From positions 372,001 to 436,000 of the forward strand of contig NZ_LT606948.1 in the NCBI RefSeq assembly GCF_900095185.1: DNA of 64,000 bases. Reading direction: 5' to 3'. Shown here piece after piece: positions 37,078-46,908 of the stretch. The position numbers and the translations under genes were made by a program. Each line of letters starts with the position of its first letter. The stretch's first letter is position 1. Under the pieces are notes generated by a model that searched no databases, was not told the DNA's origin, and was given only the letters and a program-made list of their open reading frames with translations. The DNA is from Polynucleobacter necessarius (lineage in GTDB: Bacteria; Pseudomonadota; Gammaproteobacteria; Burkholderiales; Burkholderiaceae).

Positions 37078-38118
37078 ATGCACGGTATTCTGATCATCGC
37101 CCCCAATTGGATTGGGGATGCTGTGATGACTCAGCCCTTACTTGCCACCCTCAAAGTTCAGTATCCAAAAGCGAATATTGATGTACTTGCTAGCCCTTGG
37201 GTAGCTCCCATCTACCGCGCTTGTAGTGAAGTACACCAAGTTATTGAAGCACCACTTGAACACAAGCAATTGCAATGGGGCTTACGCAAGCAGCTAGCTA
37301 AAAAAATTTCAGCAAAAAAATATCAAGTTTGCTTTGTACTTCCTAATAGTGTGAAGTCGGCCTTAATTCCTTGGCTCGCCAACATTCCATTGCGGGTAGG
37401 TTATCGCGGTGAGCTACGCTATGGTCTGATTAACTTGTCTCTGGATAATCCAAATAAAATAGATCGTCCACCCATGGTCGAGCGCTACCTTGCATTGAGT
37501 CAGCCTCTAATAGAGGAACAAGCATTTTCAGGAGCTGAAAAACTTACACCAAACTTGAATGTTTTGAGCGAAGCAAGCCATTCTGTTAAGAGTAAACTAT
37601 CAGACGCCAACATTACTTCTGGTGACATTTATGTCATATGCCCAGGCGCTGAATATGGCCCAACTAAACGTTGGCCAAGCGCTCATTTTGGGCAATTGGC
37701 TCAAATGTTGATGGCGAGTACTCCAAGCAACCAGCTGATCCTTTTGGGCGGCAAAGGAGATCAAGCTCTTACTCAAGAAATCCTTCTGGATACTAAACAG
37801 TATAAACGCATCCACAATTGGTGTGGCAATACCTCACTCGATGAAGCGATAGCCCTAATCGGCATGAGTAAGGCCGTAATTAGTAATGACTCGGGTTTGA
37901 TGCATATTGCAGCGGCATTAAAAACTCCTCAAATTTCTATTTTTGGTTCCAGTGATCCAGCTCACACACCACCACTATCAAATAAAGCTAAAGTCATATG
38001 GCTGCAACTGCCTTGCAGCCCATGTCATAAAAAAGAATGTCCATTGGGTCACCTTAAATGCTTGAATGACATATTGCCTGAACAAGTATTCGCTACACTG
38101 AACACATTGCAGTCCTAA
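37078..38118 (+). CDS. waaF: ADP-heptose:LPS heptosyltransferase II
   Basis: Adds the second heptose to the LPS inner core. The 346-residue GT9 protein starts ILIIAPNWIGDAVMTQPLLATLK, then has RVGYRGELRYGLIN, CPGAEYGPTKRWPSAHFGQLA and ISNDSGLMHIAAALKTPQISIFGSSDPAHTPP, followed by CSPC-KKECPLGHLKCL. Start at the ATG 26 bases after the zinc-finger gene. Intact. It implies that ADP-heptose is still made, although a heptose epimerase fragment in this window (about 50.7 kb) is dead. Confidence 0.93.
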   Translation: MHGILIIAPNWIGDAVMTQPLLATLKVQYPKANIDVLASPWVAPIYRACSEVHQVIEAPLEHKQLQWGLRKQLAKKISAKKYQVCFVLPNSVKSALIPWLANIPLRVGYRGELRYGLINLSLDNPNKIDRPPMVERYLALSQPLIEEQAFSGAEKLTPNLNVLSEASHSVKSKLSDANITSGDIYVICPGAEYGPTKRWPSAHFGQLAQMLMASTPSNQLILLGGKGDQALTQEILLDTKQYKRIHNWCGNTSLDEAIALIGMSKAVISNDSGLMHIAAALKTPQISIFGSSDPAHTPPLSNKAKVIWLQLPCSPCHKKECPLGHLKCLNDILPEQVFATLNTLQS

Positions 38119-38135
38119 CCTAGGAACATTAAGCT

Positions 38136-38614
38136 ATACCTAAACTCGCTAGACTCTTTCAAAAGGCGGATGATGTAGTTGATGCATGGTGCGATACTTT
38201 ACGTCATCGCGATGTACAAAGCGCCTTAGATATTTGGCTTGATGACGATTCCATTACCTGCGTTCTTCCAGAAGGGCGCCGGCACCGCCTTACAGGTCAT
38301 GCTGAAATACGCGAAGGCCTACTCTACAAAGGCTACTCTCAAAATAGTCCTTATTTCTAGAGCCAATTGCCTGCATAAGTCACTCCGTATTGGGTGCGGC
38401 CGTCTATGACACTACTGAAGCTGCTCATCTTAGAGCCGATCAGATAGAAGCAGAATTTTTTCTGAACATCACGCTCTTGCTTCTGCAAGATAGGCAAGGT
38501 TGGCGGATTGCACATCTCCATGCTAGCCACTCTACTGAAGAAACTTTCGACGCTCCATCTGCACCTCACGGTCTTCATGAATCATCATGGATAATCAAGT
38601 GTTGCAGTCACTGA
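38136..38614 (+). pseudogene. NTF2/SnoaL-like protein (start codon and frame lost)
   Basis: The sequence PKLARLFQKADDVVDAWCD, LDIWLDDDSITCVLPEG and HRLTGHAEIREGL is the first half of a SnoaL-like (NTF2 fold) protein. The initiator position reads ATA (38136-38138) instead of ATG. After about 70 codons there is a TAG and frame loss. The second half continues from about 38385 as AAVYDTTEAAHLRADQIEAE and QGWRIAHLHASH. Function of the family member unknown. Confidence 0.7.
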
Positions 38615-39199
38615 TGAAGTGGCCTAATGTGCCTGATTGTTTTGGCTGGCTTGCGTTAGATCGGCGTGGTCAATGGCGCATGCGTGTTGAGTTTGCCCAA
38701 CTAAATCAACTTACCGGATAAGCAATAAAAAATGTCGCTCTTAATGAGTTCATTAGTCGTAACTATGCATGTGATGAACATGGTAGATATTTTTTCAAAA
38801 TGGCCCGCAGCGCGTTTTTATTACCTTAGATGCCACCCCCTGGATTGCACGCATCATTCCAAATAAGAAAGGCCAAAGTCTGGTAACCCAATGCAACCAA
38901 ATAATCAATTCAAGTGCGACTGTAAGCGATGAAAACGGCAATCTTTACATTGTTGGAACAGTAAACCATACCTTGTATAATAGAGTCAGTAAAGATCGAA
39001 TTGAAGTTCAAGAACTTTCATCAGTTGCTATGCTGCATGATCATGATCTGGATCAGTTTTCTGAGCTAGCTCAGCTACGCGAAGAAGCCTGTAGTTTTGG
39101 TGGCATCTGGAGTTGGCAAGGGGCTCCATTGTCTTAGATCCCATTCACTCCGAAGAATTAAGTTCTCGCTTTCACTGTATAGCTAAACCACAACCTTAG
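38587..39199 (+). pseudogene. Conserved Burkholderiales hypothetical protein, decayed
   Basis: Pieces in several frames read LMKWPNVPDCFGWLALDRRG, EFISRNYACDEHGRYFFQNG, VFITLDATPWIARIIPN, and SDENGNLYIVGTVNH, ending with CSFGGIWSWQGAPLS. This resembles a conserved hypothetical family of betaproteobacteria often found beside an M48 peptidase; I think it is one of the DUF2944/DUF2946 group but am not certain of the number. There are stops at about 38719 and 39137 and at least two frameshifts. No function known. Confidence 0.6.
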
Positions 39200-39240
39200 C
39201 CTGGAGCTTGCTTACCCTGCTCCTTAAGCTCATCTTGATA

Positions 39241-40651
39241 TTAACGTTGCATTTCTCGCAAATGGGCGTCGATACTCGAACCTTGATAAAAATCTGCCAC
39301 ACCGGCTGCACGAGCAATTCGTAACTGCTCTATAGCCGAAGGCCAAGCACCCTCTAATGCATATTTTTCACCTAGCACGTAATGGCGCATTGGTACATTA
39401 TTAGCTTGATCATATGACTTAGAAAGCAATGACCACCAAACAATTTCATTCGGCTGAGACCTAATACGCGCCTTTAACCAGGTGCTTGCCTCATTGGTAC
39501 GGCCACGCTTGAGTTCAGCATTAATCATCGCAGCTCCAGCAGCTTAAGACTGGGGGTGGGCGCGCAAAGTGGCTTGAGCAATTTGCAATGCTGCTTCACC
39601 CTTACCCTTGGCGAGATTGCGTGCCTGCTGTAATTCAGTCTCTGCAAGCGCAATTTTTCCTTGCCGTTGAGCAACTAACGCTAACCCATCAAAACCTTCA
39701 AGTTGCTTACTCAAACTATCGAACGTATTTTTTAAATCTTAACAGGTGGGTACGAACGTAGGCTGGAACACCTTTATCCATAATTCCCGTTGCTTTTTGC
39801 AGGCGCTGGAAAAAGCCTGGCGCACCATTTACGTCATATCCGCTAGCATCAAGAATCTGAAAACCAATACGATCTGCCTCTTGTTCAGCACCCCTTGAAT
39901 AGGAGAGCTGGTTATTTATAGTGACTGCCTGTTCACCCTGCGTCAAGCCACCTGCAGCCTGTGGGTTGTGAGACATAGCCAAGGCACCAAGCATCATGCC
40001 AGCGATAGCAATAATCATCATATTAGTAGTTTGCTTATCCATCTGCCGTGCTAAGTGACGCTGCAATATATGGGCTGTTTCATGCCCCATGACTGAAGCT
40101 ACTTCAGATTCTGTGTCTGCGCTCACAATGAAACCCATATAAAAACCAATAAATCCACCAGGCAATGCAAACGCATTAATACTGCTATCTTTCACAGCAA
40201 ACACTTCAAAGTTATAGGCACCGCTTCCCTGCTCATTAGCACCACCCAACTGTAGCTTGCGAACAGCCTGCAATAAACGACGCTCCATATAATTCAGAAA
40301 ATCATAAATTGGTAAGTCATTCGAATAATCAGGGTCTGAGCGAAGTTGACGCATGATCATTTCGCCGTACTTACACTCATCTACCCGACTTAATGCATCA
40401 CCACCTGGGTCACCCATATCAGGTAGAATAATAGTGGGCTGACTTTGTAATGAATTAGGAGTAGAGACGCATGAGCAGGTCACGCAGCAGGCGACTGCAC
40501 TGCTCTACTGATATTAATGGCGGCCAGAATTGCCATCCACAGAAACCTCGCCGGCAGGAGCTGCATAGACCGGAAATCCAGAATAAGCCAATCCCAGCTT
40601 TAGCTGGATAGCTAAAGCACGACTCCAAAAAGAGGTTTGAATAGCTGACAT
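39241..40651 (-). pseudogene. M48 family metallopeptidase with TPR tail (BepA/LoiP-like)
   Basis: Periplasmic M48 peptidases take part in outer-membrane protein quality control. A signal-peptide start MSAIQTSFWSRAL at 40651 runs to VDGNSGRH and a TAA, then the main part reads GGDALSRVDECKYGEMIMRQL, NAFALPGGFIGFYMGFIVSA, the zinc motif VMGHETAHILQRH and SYSRGAEQEADRIGFQILDASG. A frame loss at about 39740 and stops near 39545 and 39716 cut off the C-terminal TPR-like part (AELKRGRTNEASTWLKAR). The HExxH site is intact but the protein cannot be made whole. Confidence 0.85.
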
Positions 40652-40924
40652 TTTATAGTGTGCAACTGCACAAATATATAAGCACCATGTAAAAATAGAG
40701 TTGTCAAGCCTTAACTTTGATTCATAGGCATACTAAGTTTTTTATTGTGCCCATAGAAACTAATTTAGTTAACTTCAACCTATTGAGCGTTTGCATAATA
40801 TTGTTTATACGCAAATTTAACGTTTATACAATATATAATACTGAAGCTGTAAAAGCTTCTAATGGTATTCGCCCAATAGGGCTTGATAACAGGCGCAATT
40901 ATAGGCTAGATTGATATGAACTTT
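40652..40924. other. AT-rich intergenic stretch, no gene seen
   Basis: About 270 bases between the M48 remnant and the hairpin at 40925. Strongly AT-rich with no protein-like frame and no RNA gene that I can recognise. It may hold the dead promoter of the M48 gene. Confidence 0.5.
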
Positions 40925-40967
40925 GACAGGCAAATAAACCAATACTTGATTGGTTTATTTGCCTGTC
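40925..40967. repeat. Perfect 19-bp inverted repeat hairpin
   Basis: Arms 40925-40943 and 40949-40967 are perfect inverted copies (GACAGGCAAATAAACCAAT) around a 5-base loop ACTTG. It lies just beyond the 3' end of the pilin remnant and may be its terminator or an mRNA 3' stabiliser, but no clear T run follows on either strand. It is longer and more perfect than any other hairpin in the window. Confidence 0.8.
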
Positions 40968-40976
40968 ATCAACACT

Positions 40977-41494
40977 TTATTTGTTAATTCTGCACTCGGA
41001 TGACAACAATTGCGAAATTAAATCGGTTGCCGTAGACCTGCATGACCAACCACCAGCCCATGTTGAACCCTCAGGTTTTGATAAGTCCAACGGCTTTGGC
41101 ACATTTGCATCGGGTTCATTTGTCGGAACTAGATGTAATGTATTTTTCCCTTCAGGCGCAACGCTAACTTGACAATCGATCGCGATCACACCGGATGGTG
41201 TGATTTCAATCAGCTTCACACTGCGGGTGGGAGTGAAGGCAAACGATCCACTAGTTGCGTCATCCATTGTCACTGTTCCGTGACTAGCAAATACTTCGGT
41301 TACCAGCAAGCTTTGCGCTGGAAGATAAATTCATACCCTCAACCCGACTGCTGGCAAATATAATCTTGATATTGTGGAACTGCTACAGCTGCCAATATGC
41401 CAATGATGGCCACAACTACCATCACTTCTATCAACGTAAATCCTGACTCTTTATCGATTGTACAATTCTTAGGATTTTTACTTTGTATCTGCAT
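40977..41494 (-). pseudogene. Type IV pilin (PilA/PilE-like), broken
   Basis: The prepilin start reads MQIQSK...[32 protein letters not shown]: short leader, Gly, then the Phe of the mature pilin with Glu5. The start I choose is the internal ATG at 41494, preceded by a GGAG-like site. After QDYICQQSG a TGA and frame loss occur near 41310-41340. The C-terminal pilin domain (SGVIAIDCQVSV to GWSCRSTATDLISQLLSSECRINK) reads in another frame. The region between is shorter than in intact pilins, suggesting a deletion as well. Confidence 0.85.
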
Positions 41495-41603
41495 GTCCTT
41501 TGCTCCTGAAGTGAAATACTTCATCATCCAATTTAACTTACATCGCTCACACGCGCGAGCGAATAACAAAAAAGCCGGCTTTTCTGATTAAGTTGTAATC
41601 AAA

Positions 41604-42311
41604 TTAGTGCGCTTCTTTACTAGCATTTTTCTTCTTGAAATAAGTGCCGACCAAAATCACAATGGCTATACCAATAACCTCAAAGGCAAGCTTTGCATCT
41701 CCTAGCGCAGCGTGAATGCTGTCTTTGATAGCAGAATCATCCGCCAACATACCGCCAGCTAATAGGCCTAGCAAACCAGCACCTAAGGTAATCATGATTG
41801 GGAAGCGCTCCATTACTTTTAATAACATTGCGCTACCAAACATAATCAGCGGAATAGACATTCCCAAACCAATAATCAATAGAAGTAAACGGGTCTCTTC
41901 CGGGCCTTTTTGCGCAGCAGCGGCAACTGCTAAAACGTTATCCAAGCTCATGACCAAATCAGCGATCAAAATAGTACGAATTGCTGCCCAAATACTGGTC
42001 TTAGCTTCCATGTGCTCTTCACCACCGCTATCAGATAATAATTGAATGCCAATATAGAGAAGCAGCAAGCCACCAACGATTTTGAGGTACGGCAAGGTCA
42101 ACAAAGCAACTGCCGTAATGGTGAGCGCAACACGCAAAATAATTGCAGCCACACTACCCCAGAATATGGCTTTCTTCTGTTGCGCCGGCGGCAAATTACG
42201 TGATGCTAAAGCAATGACAACCGCATTATCGCCAGACAACAAGATATTGGCAACAATAATTGATAGTAGCGCCGCCAAAAAGGGCGCGTCCGAAAAAGCT
42301 GATAAATCCAT
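41604..42311 (-). CDS. TerC/YjbE family integral membrane protein
   Basis: The 235-residue protein has about seven hydrophobic helices. The two TerC repeats carry the aspartate motifs NILLSGDNAVVIALA (about residues 20-34) and LIADLVMSLDNVLAVAAAA. Family members are linked to metal ion (manganese) homeostasis or tellurite resistance; the substrate here is not shown. It ends with a basic tail KKKNASKEAH. Same strand as sucCD but separated from it by a terminator. Intact. Confidence 0.9.
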   Translation of the reverse strand: MDLSAFSDAPFLAALLSIIVANILLSGDNAVVIALASRNLPPAQQKKAIFWGSVAAIILRVALTITAVALLTLPYLKIVGGLLLLYIGIQLLSDSGGEEHMEAKTSIWAAIRTILIADLVMSLDNVLAVAAAAQKGPEETRLLLLIIGLGMSIPLIMFGSAMLLKVMERFPIMITLGAGLLGLLAGGMLADDSAIKDSIHAALGDAKLAFEVIGIAIVILVGTYFKKKNASKEAH

Positions 42312-42362
42312 GATGTCTTCTATGTTCTCTTTATTTTATGTTTTTAACTACCATCTAACACC

Positions 42363-42394
42363 AAAAAAGGATGCTGACTTAACAGCATCCTTTT
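42363..42394 (-). terminator. Terminator of sucCD
   Basis: A 12-bp stem AAAAGGATGCTG / CAGCATCCTTTT with a 6-base loop lies 13 bases beyond the sucD stop and ends in six T on the minus strand. Confidence 0.85.
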
Positions 42395-42406
42395 CCTTGA
42401 AAAAAA

Positions 42407-43300
42407 TTACAACATGGCTTTCAATAATGCAGCCATTTCTGATGGGTTCTTTGTGACTTTGAAGCCACACTCTTCCATCACGGCTAACTTAGCATCTGCA
42501 GTGTCAGCGCCACCAGAAATCAAAGCGCCTGCATGACCCATACGCTTACCTGGAGGCGCTGTAACACCGGCAATAAAACCAACAACCGGCTTTTTCATAT
42601 TGTCTTTGCACCAACGGGCAGCTTCCGCTTCATCAGGACCGCCGATTTCACCGATCATAATCACAGCATCAGTGTCTGGATCTTCATTGAACATTCTCAT
42701 AATATCGATGTGCTTCAAACCATTAATTGGGTCGCCACCGATACCTACGGCCGTCGATTGACCTAAACCAATCGCTGTCAATTGACCAACAGCCTCATAA
42801 GTTAATGTACCGGAACGGCTAACAACGCCAATACGGCCTTTCTTATGAATATGGCCAGGCATGATGCCAATCTTGATTTCATCTGGAGTAATAATACCGG
42901 GACAGTTTGGGCCCAACAATACAGTCTTCTTACCGCCTGCAGCCTCTTTAGCATGCATCTTATTGCGCACCTCAAGCATGTCACGCACTGGAATACCTTC
43001 AGTAATACTGATTACAAAATCAAGATCAGCTTCAACCGCTTCCCAAATTGCAGCAGCAGCACCAGGAGGTGGCACATAAATCACTGAAGTGGTTGCGCCA
43101 GTTTGTTGAGCAGCCTCTTTAACAGTTGCATAAATTGGAATATTAAAAATAGACTCACCAGCTTTTTTGGGATTTACACCCACAACAAAACAATTTTTAC
43201 CGTTTGCGTATTCCTGGCATTTTTCAGTATGGAACTGACCGGTCTTGCCAGTAATACCTTGTGTTATGACTTTGGTGTTTTTATTGATCAAAATAGACAT
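42407..43300 (-). CDS. sucD: Succinyl-CoA synthetase alpha subunit
   Basis: With SucC makes succinate and ATP/GTP from succinyl-CoA in the TCA cycle. The 297-residue protein has TQGITGKTGQFHTEKC (CoA binding), GPNCPGIITPDE and the phospho-histidine region RMGHAGALISGG with the active His, and PGHIHKKGRIGVVSRSGTLTYE. It follows sucC by 15 bases. Intact. Confidence 0.96.
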   Translation of the reverse strand: MSILINKNTKVITQGITGKTGQFHTEKCQEYANGKNCFVVGVNPKKAGESIFNIPIYATVKEAAQQTGATTSVIYVPPPGAAAAIWEAVEADLDFVISITEGIPVRDMLEVRNKMHAKEAAGGKKTVLLGPNCPGIITPDEIKIGIMPGHIHKKGRIGVVSRSGTLTYEAVGQLTAIGLGQSTAVGIGGDPINGLKHIDIMRMFNEDPDTDAVIMIGEIGGPDEAEAARWCKDNMKKPVVGFIAGVTAPPGKRMGHAGALISGGADTADAKLAVMEECGFKVTKNPSEMAALLKAML

Positions 43301-43315
43301 ATTGAAATTCCTGGA

Positions 43316-44485
43316 TTATTTGTTTTTGGCAACAACAGCAACTACCTTAGTAGCAGCTTCAGCCATTGAATCAGCGCTAATGATTGACAAACCAGAGTCC
43401 GCAAGAATCTTCTTACCTAACTCTTCGTTTGTACCCTTCATACGTACGACCAAAGGTACTGTAAGGTGTACCGCTTTACACGCAGTCACAACACCTTCAG
43501 CGATTACGTCACAACGCATAATTCCACCAAAGATATTGACCAATATAGCTTCAACACTCTTGTTTTTCAACATGATTTTGAATGCTTCGGTTACTTTTTC
43601 TGCCGTCGCACCACCACCAACGTCTAAGAAGTTTGCTGGCTCGCCGCCAAATAACTTAATGGTATCCATAGTAGCCATCGCCAAACCAGCACCGTTTACT
43701 AGGCAGCCAATGTTGCCATCCAATGAGATGTATGCAAGATCAAATTTAGAGGCCTCGATTTCAGCAGCATCTTCTTCATCAATATCACGATAAGCAACAA
43801 TTTCTGGATGACGGAACAATGCGTTAGGATCAAAATTAAACTTCGCATCCAGAGCTTTAATCTTGTCGTTACCCTCAAGAATCAATGGGTTGATTTCAAC
43901 TAAAGAAGCATCGGCATCCCAGTATGTCTTGTATAAATTCTTGAATACTTCGCGAGCCATCGGAATAGAAGCTTCAGGAACCCCAATACCCTTAGCAACG
44001 ATGTCACAGTCTGTATCTGTTAATCCAAGCATTGGATTAACAGATACTTTAATAATTTTTTCTGGATGAGATTCTGCAACCTCTTCGATATCCATACCAC
44101 CTTCGCTTGAAGCCATGATCACATTTTTCTGTGTGCCACGATCAGTAACAATGCTAAAGTAGTATTCTTTTTTAATATCGGCACCGTCTTCTATTAAGAG
44201 ACGATTTACTTTTTGACCCTCAGGCCCTGTTTGGTGAGTCTGCAGCTGCATGCCTAAAATCTCAGAAGCGTATTTTTTTACTTCGTCCATGCTCGTTGCC
44301 AATTTCACGCCGCCGCCCTTACCGCGTCCACCAGCATGAATCTGTGCCTTTACAACCCATACCGGGCCACCTAATTTTTCAGCAGCTTTCACTGCCTCTG
44401 CAACACTAAATGCAGGAATGCCATTAGGAACAGGCACATTGAATTGGCGAAGGAGTTCTTTGCCTTGGTACTCATGAATTTTCAT
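43316..44485 (-). CDS. sucC: Succinyl-CoA synthetase beta subunit
   Basis: ATP-grasp subunit. The 389-residue protein starts [20 protein letters not shown], has [27 protein letters not shown], and [24 protein letters not shown] and [17 protein letters not shown]. Complete and co-directional with sucD. About 190 bases without a gene lie upstream before the recX remnant, presumably the promoter; a 7-bp long-loop inverted repeat is present at about 44549-44580. Confidence 0.96.
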   Translation of the reverse strand: MKIHEYQGKELLRQFNVPVPNGIPAFSVAEAVKAAEKLGGPVWVVKAQIHAGGRGKGGGVKLATSMDEVKKYASEILGMQLQTHQTGPEGQKVNRLLIEDGADIKKEYYFSIVTDRGTQKNVIMASSEGGMDIEEVAESHPEKIIKVSVNPMLGLTDTDCDIVAKGIGVPEASIPMAREVFKNLYKTYWDADASLVEINPLILEGNDKIKALDAKFNFDPNALFRHPEIVAYRDIDEEDAAEIEASKFDLAYISLDGNIGCLVNGAGLAMATMDTIKLFGGEPANFLDVGGGATAEKVTEAFKIMLKNKSVEAILVNIFGGIMRCDVIAEGVVTACKAVHLTVPLVVRMKGTNEELGKKILADSGLSIISADSMAEAATKVVAVVAKNK

Positions 44486-44676
44486 AATTACTCCGAAACG
44501 GCATCTTTTTTAGCAAGTGATGAGGATTAGCAAAACCGATGTCGCCAGAATCTCATACTTACTCTAGAAACTGGCGAAATTTGCCCACATTGAATAAATG
44601 CGAAAGGCTTTAACGACTCCGTAAGTTTATCATGCTGCAATGCCGCGCAAACAGCGTTTTTCGATCCGTAATTGCC

Positions 44677-45169
44677 CTAATCCGGACGCTGACCACCAAT
44701 CACCTTTGCCACAATCTCAGAGCCAAAACCCTTAGCAGCCAGAAATCGATACTGCTTAGCGCGTTCTTTTTGAACTTTGGCAATTGCGTCGTATTTCCTG
44801 GACCAAAGATCAAACGCTCTCTGAAATTCCGCCTCTTTCAAGGCGCCAAGAAGTGCGGCCGATTCCCTGGAATCCACCCCTGCCCTCTCAAGCTCATCAG
44901 AAATTTTTCTTAGACCATAGCGCTCGCTACGACGTCGCACCAAAGCCTCTGCAAAACGCTCATCCGATATAACCATCCCCGAGCCTCAAAATCGTCTAAA
45001 ACCGCCTCTATCTGAGAGTTGTTCAACTCTGGGGTTTGTTCACTTTGATCGCCACCCAACTTACTCCATCTTGCCTCTGATGCCGCCAAACTTTTGCGAC
45101 TATATTCGCGAAGCGATAAAAGACGCAAACCCCGAGCTTTAAGACTCGGGCTTTTTTTGACTTTGATAT
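44677..45169 (-). pseudogene. recX: RecA regulator RecX (start lost, +2 frameshift)
   Basis: RecX binds and modulates RecA filaments. The frame KKSPSLKARGLRLLSLREYS to DDFEARGW matches the RecX N-terminus; its expected initiator reads ATA at 45169-45167, and otherwise only a TTG at 45128 is available. After GWL a duplicated TA (minus strand TTATATCGG where TTATCGG is expected, near 44965) shifts the frame. The rest (SDERFAEALVRRRSERYGLRKI to IGGQRPD) is intact in the other frame. Two small lesions suggest recent loss. Directly downstream of recA. Confidence 0.85.
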
Positions 45170-45192
45170 TGCTACTAAATTATTCAACGTGT

Positions 45193-46284
45193 TTATTCGA
45201 CTTCTTCTTCCTCGCTCAGCACGTCAGTGACCACTGCTGAACCGACTTTAACACCTAACTTCTCACGAAGTTTGGCTTCGATATCTTGAGCAATCGCTGG
45301 GTTCTCTTTCAAGAACTCACGTACATTATCTTTACCTTGACCAATACGGTTGCCGTTATAGCTATACCAAGAGCCTGACTTTTCAACGAGATCTGCTTCG
45401 ACACCCATGTCAATGATTTCACCTTCTCTGGAAATACCAGCGCCATACATGATGTCAAAGATGGCTTCGCGGAATGGAGGGGAAACTTTGTTCTTTACTA
45501 CCTTCACACGAGTTTCGTTACCAACCACCGCATCACCTTTTTTGATACTACCAATACGACGAATATCTAAACGCATAGAGGCGTAGAACTTCAACGCATT
45601 ACCACCGGTAGTGGTTTCTGGGGACCCGAACATAACACCAATCTTCATACGAATTTGGTTAATAAAAATCACGGTAGTATTGGTACGCTTAATCGCACCA
45701 GTCAACTTGCGCAACGCCTGACTCATTAAACGAGCTTGCAGGCCAGGCAATGAGTCCCCCATATCTCCCTCGATCTCAGCTTTTGGAACCAAGGCAGCAA
45801 CTGAGTCGATGACAATTAAATCAATAGAACCTGAACGCACTAGTGCATCAGCAATCTCTAATGCTTGCTCACCAGTATCGGGTTGAGAAATTAGAAGATT
45901 ATTTACATCCACACCGAGCCGTGAAGCATATTGCACATCTAAGGCGTGTTCTGCATCGATAAATGCACAAGTACCACCAAGCTTTTGCATTTCCGCAATC
46001 GCATGCAAGGTCAACGTTGTTTTGCCGGAGGATTCTGGTCCGTAGATCTCAATTACGCGACCACGCGCGAGTCCACCAACCCCAAGAGCGATATCCAACC
46101 CCAGTGAACCACTTGATACAACTTGAATATCTTGGCTGATTTCAGCATCACCCAATCTCATGATTGAGCCTTTGCCGAACTGCTTCTCAATTTGCGCCAA
46201 TGCTGCTGTGAGTGCTTTTTGCTTGTCTCCGCTCATTCCTTCAAATGCTGAAGAGGCTGATTTTCTTTTGTCATCCAAGGCCAT
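45193..46284 (-). CDS. recA: Recombinase RecA
   Basis: Strand-exchange protein and SOS co-protease. The 363-residue protein has the Walker [11 protein letters not shown], the conserved [24 protein letters not shown], the L1/L2 DNA-binding loops including [16 protein letters not shown], and an acidic tail SEEEEVE. It has a near-perfect LexA box upstream, so SOS induction is expected if lexA remains elsewhere. The recX gene downstream is broken. Confidence 0.97.
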   Translation of the reverse strand: MALDDKRKSASSAFEGMSGDKQKALTAALAQIEKQFGKGSIMRLGDAEISQDIQVVSSGSLGLDIALGVGGLARGRVIEIYGPESSGKTTLTLHAIAEMQKLGGTCAFIDAEHALDVQYASRLGVDVNNLLISQPDTGEQALEIADALVRSGSIDLIVIDSVAALVPKAEIEGDMGDSLPGLQARLMSQALRKLTGAIKRTNTTVIFINQIRMKIGVMFGSPETTTGGNALKFYASMRLDIRRIGSIKKGDAVVGNETRVKVVKNKVSPPFREAIFDIMYGAGISREGEIIDMGVEADLVEKSGSWYSYNGNRIGQGKDNVREFLKENPAIAQDIEAKLREKLGVKVGSAVVTDVLSEEEEVE

Positions 46285-46355
46285 TTTTGATTCCCTTTTC
46301 GCTATGTACTGGGCTTGTTCCCGAAGTTTTATCTACTGTGCAATAACTTAGGAGT

Positions 46356-46375
46356 TACTGTATATAAAAACAGTA
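46356..46375 (-). promoter_or_regulatory. LexA (SOS) box upstream of recA
   Basis: TACTGTATATAAAAACAGTA contains CTGT-N8-ACAG and differs from the E. coli consensus only in the AT core. It lies 72-91 bases before the recA start, where a promoter is expected. Reads the same on both strands in its conserved arms. Confidence 0.88.
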
Positions 46376-46489
46376 TTCTTTGCAAGCGACTTTTAAACTG
46401 AATTTACGGATTTTTTACTAAGCTGAGGATGATTGGCGCTCTATCCCAGTAGAAAAAGAGAGGGAGAGCGATAGCCCAAACATCCCCAA

Positions 46490-46708
46490 CTAGGATAAAT
46501 CCTGTAATTTGAGCTCCTGGGGTCCACCCTCCAGCACGCATCCGTATCCCAGCTTCATAGGGACATTGAACCAACAATGCCTCCTAAAATAGCCCAAATG
46601 CATGATTAAGGTACCAATTACTGGCCAAAGTACCTGTTTATTGGCTGCGCCCAGCACACAGGCAAACCAACCAAACTGGAAAATTACAAAGTTCCAAAAT
46701 TTAGCCAT
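46490..46708 (-). pseudogene. Small membrane protein fragment (DUF2878-like), truncated
   Basis: MAKFWNFVIFQFGWFACVLGAANKQVLWPVIGTLIMHLGYF looks like the first two helices of a DUF2878-type inner-membrane protein, normally about 160 residues. After about 40 residues the sequence is no longer hydrophobic and stops at 72. I read it as a 3'-truncated, frame-shifted remnant. Family assignment is tentative. Confidence 0.5.
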
Positions 46709-46761
46709 ACCCAACATCCCAAGAAAAAAGCCCCTGCCGGCTAGCAATAGCCTTTATAATT

Positions 46762-46838
46762 TGGTGGCGAATCAGGGATTTGAACCCCGGACCTGCGGAT
46801 TATGATTCCGTCGCTCTAACCAGCTGAGCTAATTCGCC
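46762..46838 (-). tRNA. tRNA-Met (anticodon CAT)
   Basis: A 77-base cloverleaf on the minus strand: acceptor GGCGAAT/ATTCGCC with encoded CCA end, D arm TTAGCTCAGCTGGTTAGAGC, anticodon loop ATCATAA with CAT (plus-strand 46802-46804), T arm GGGGTTCAAATCCC. It lacks initiator features (the acceptor starts with a paired G-C). Elongator Met is most likely; a CAT tRNA converted to Ile by lysidine is the alternative and cannot be ruled out by eye. Confidence 0.9.
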
Positions 46839-46908
46839 GAAGGTGAGAGTTTAGCGGATTTGGTCAAAATCCTCAATGAACTCCCCTCGGATCGAATAAT
46901 TGACTTCA

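Noticed and set aside
41571-41584. AAAAGCCGGCTTTT palindrome after terC
   Set aside because: It looks like a terminator but has no loop, so it cannot form a proper hairpin; perhaps an eroded terminator.
43245-43793. 182-codon plus-strand open frame
   Set aside because: Antisense to sucC and the start of sucD; a shadow of those genes.
44549-44580. Inverted repeat TCGCCAG/CTGGCGA upstream of sucC
   Set aside because: Loop of over 15 bases and no known operator match; listed only as a note under sucC.
45131-45160. Hairpin with a T run between recX and recA, resembling a terminator
   Set aside because: The T run is on the plus strand while both genes lie on the minus strand, and the bases appear to be the N-terminal coding part of recX.
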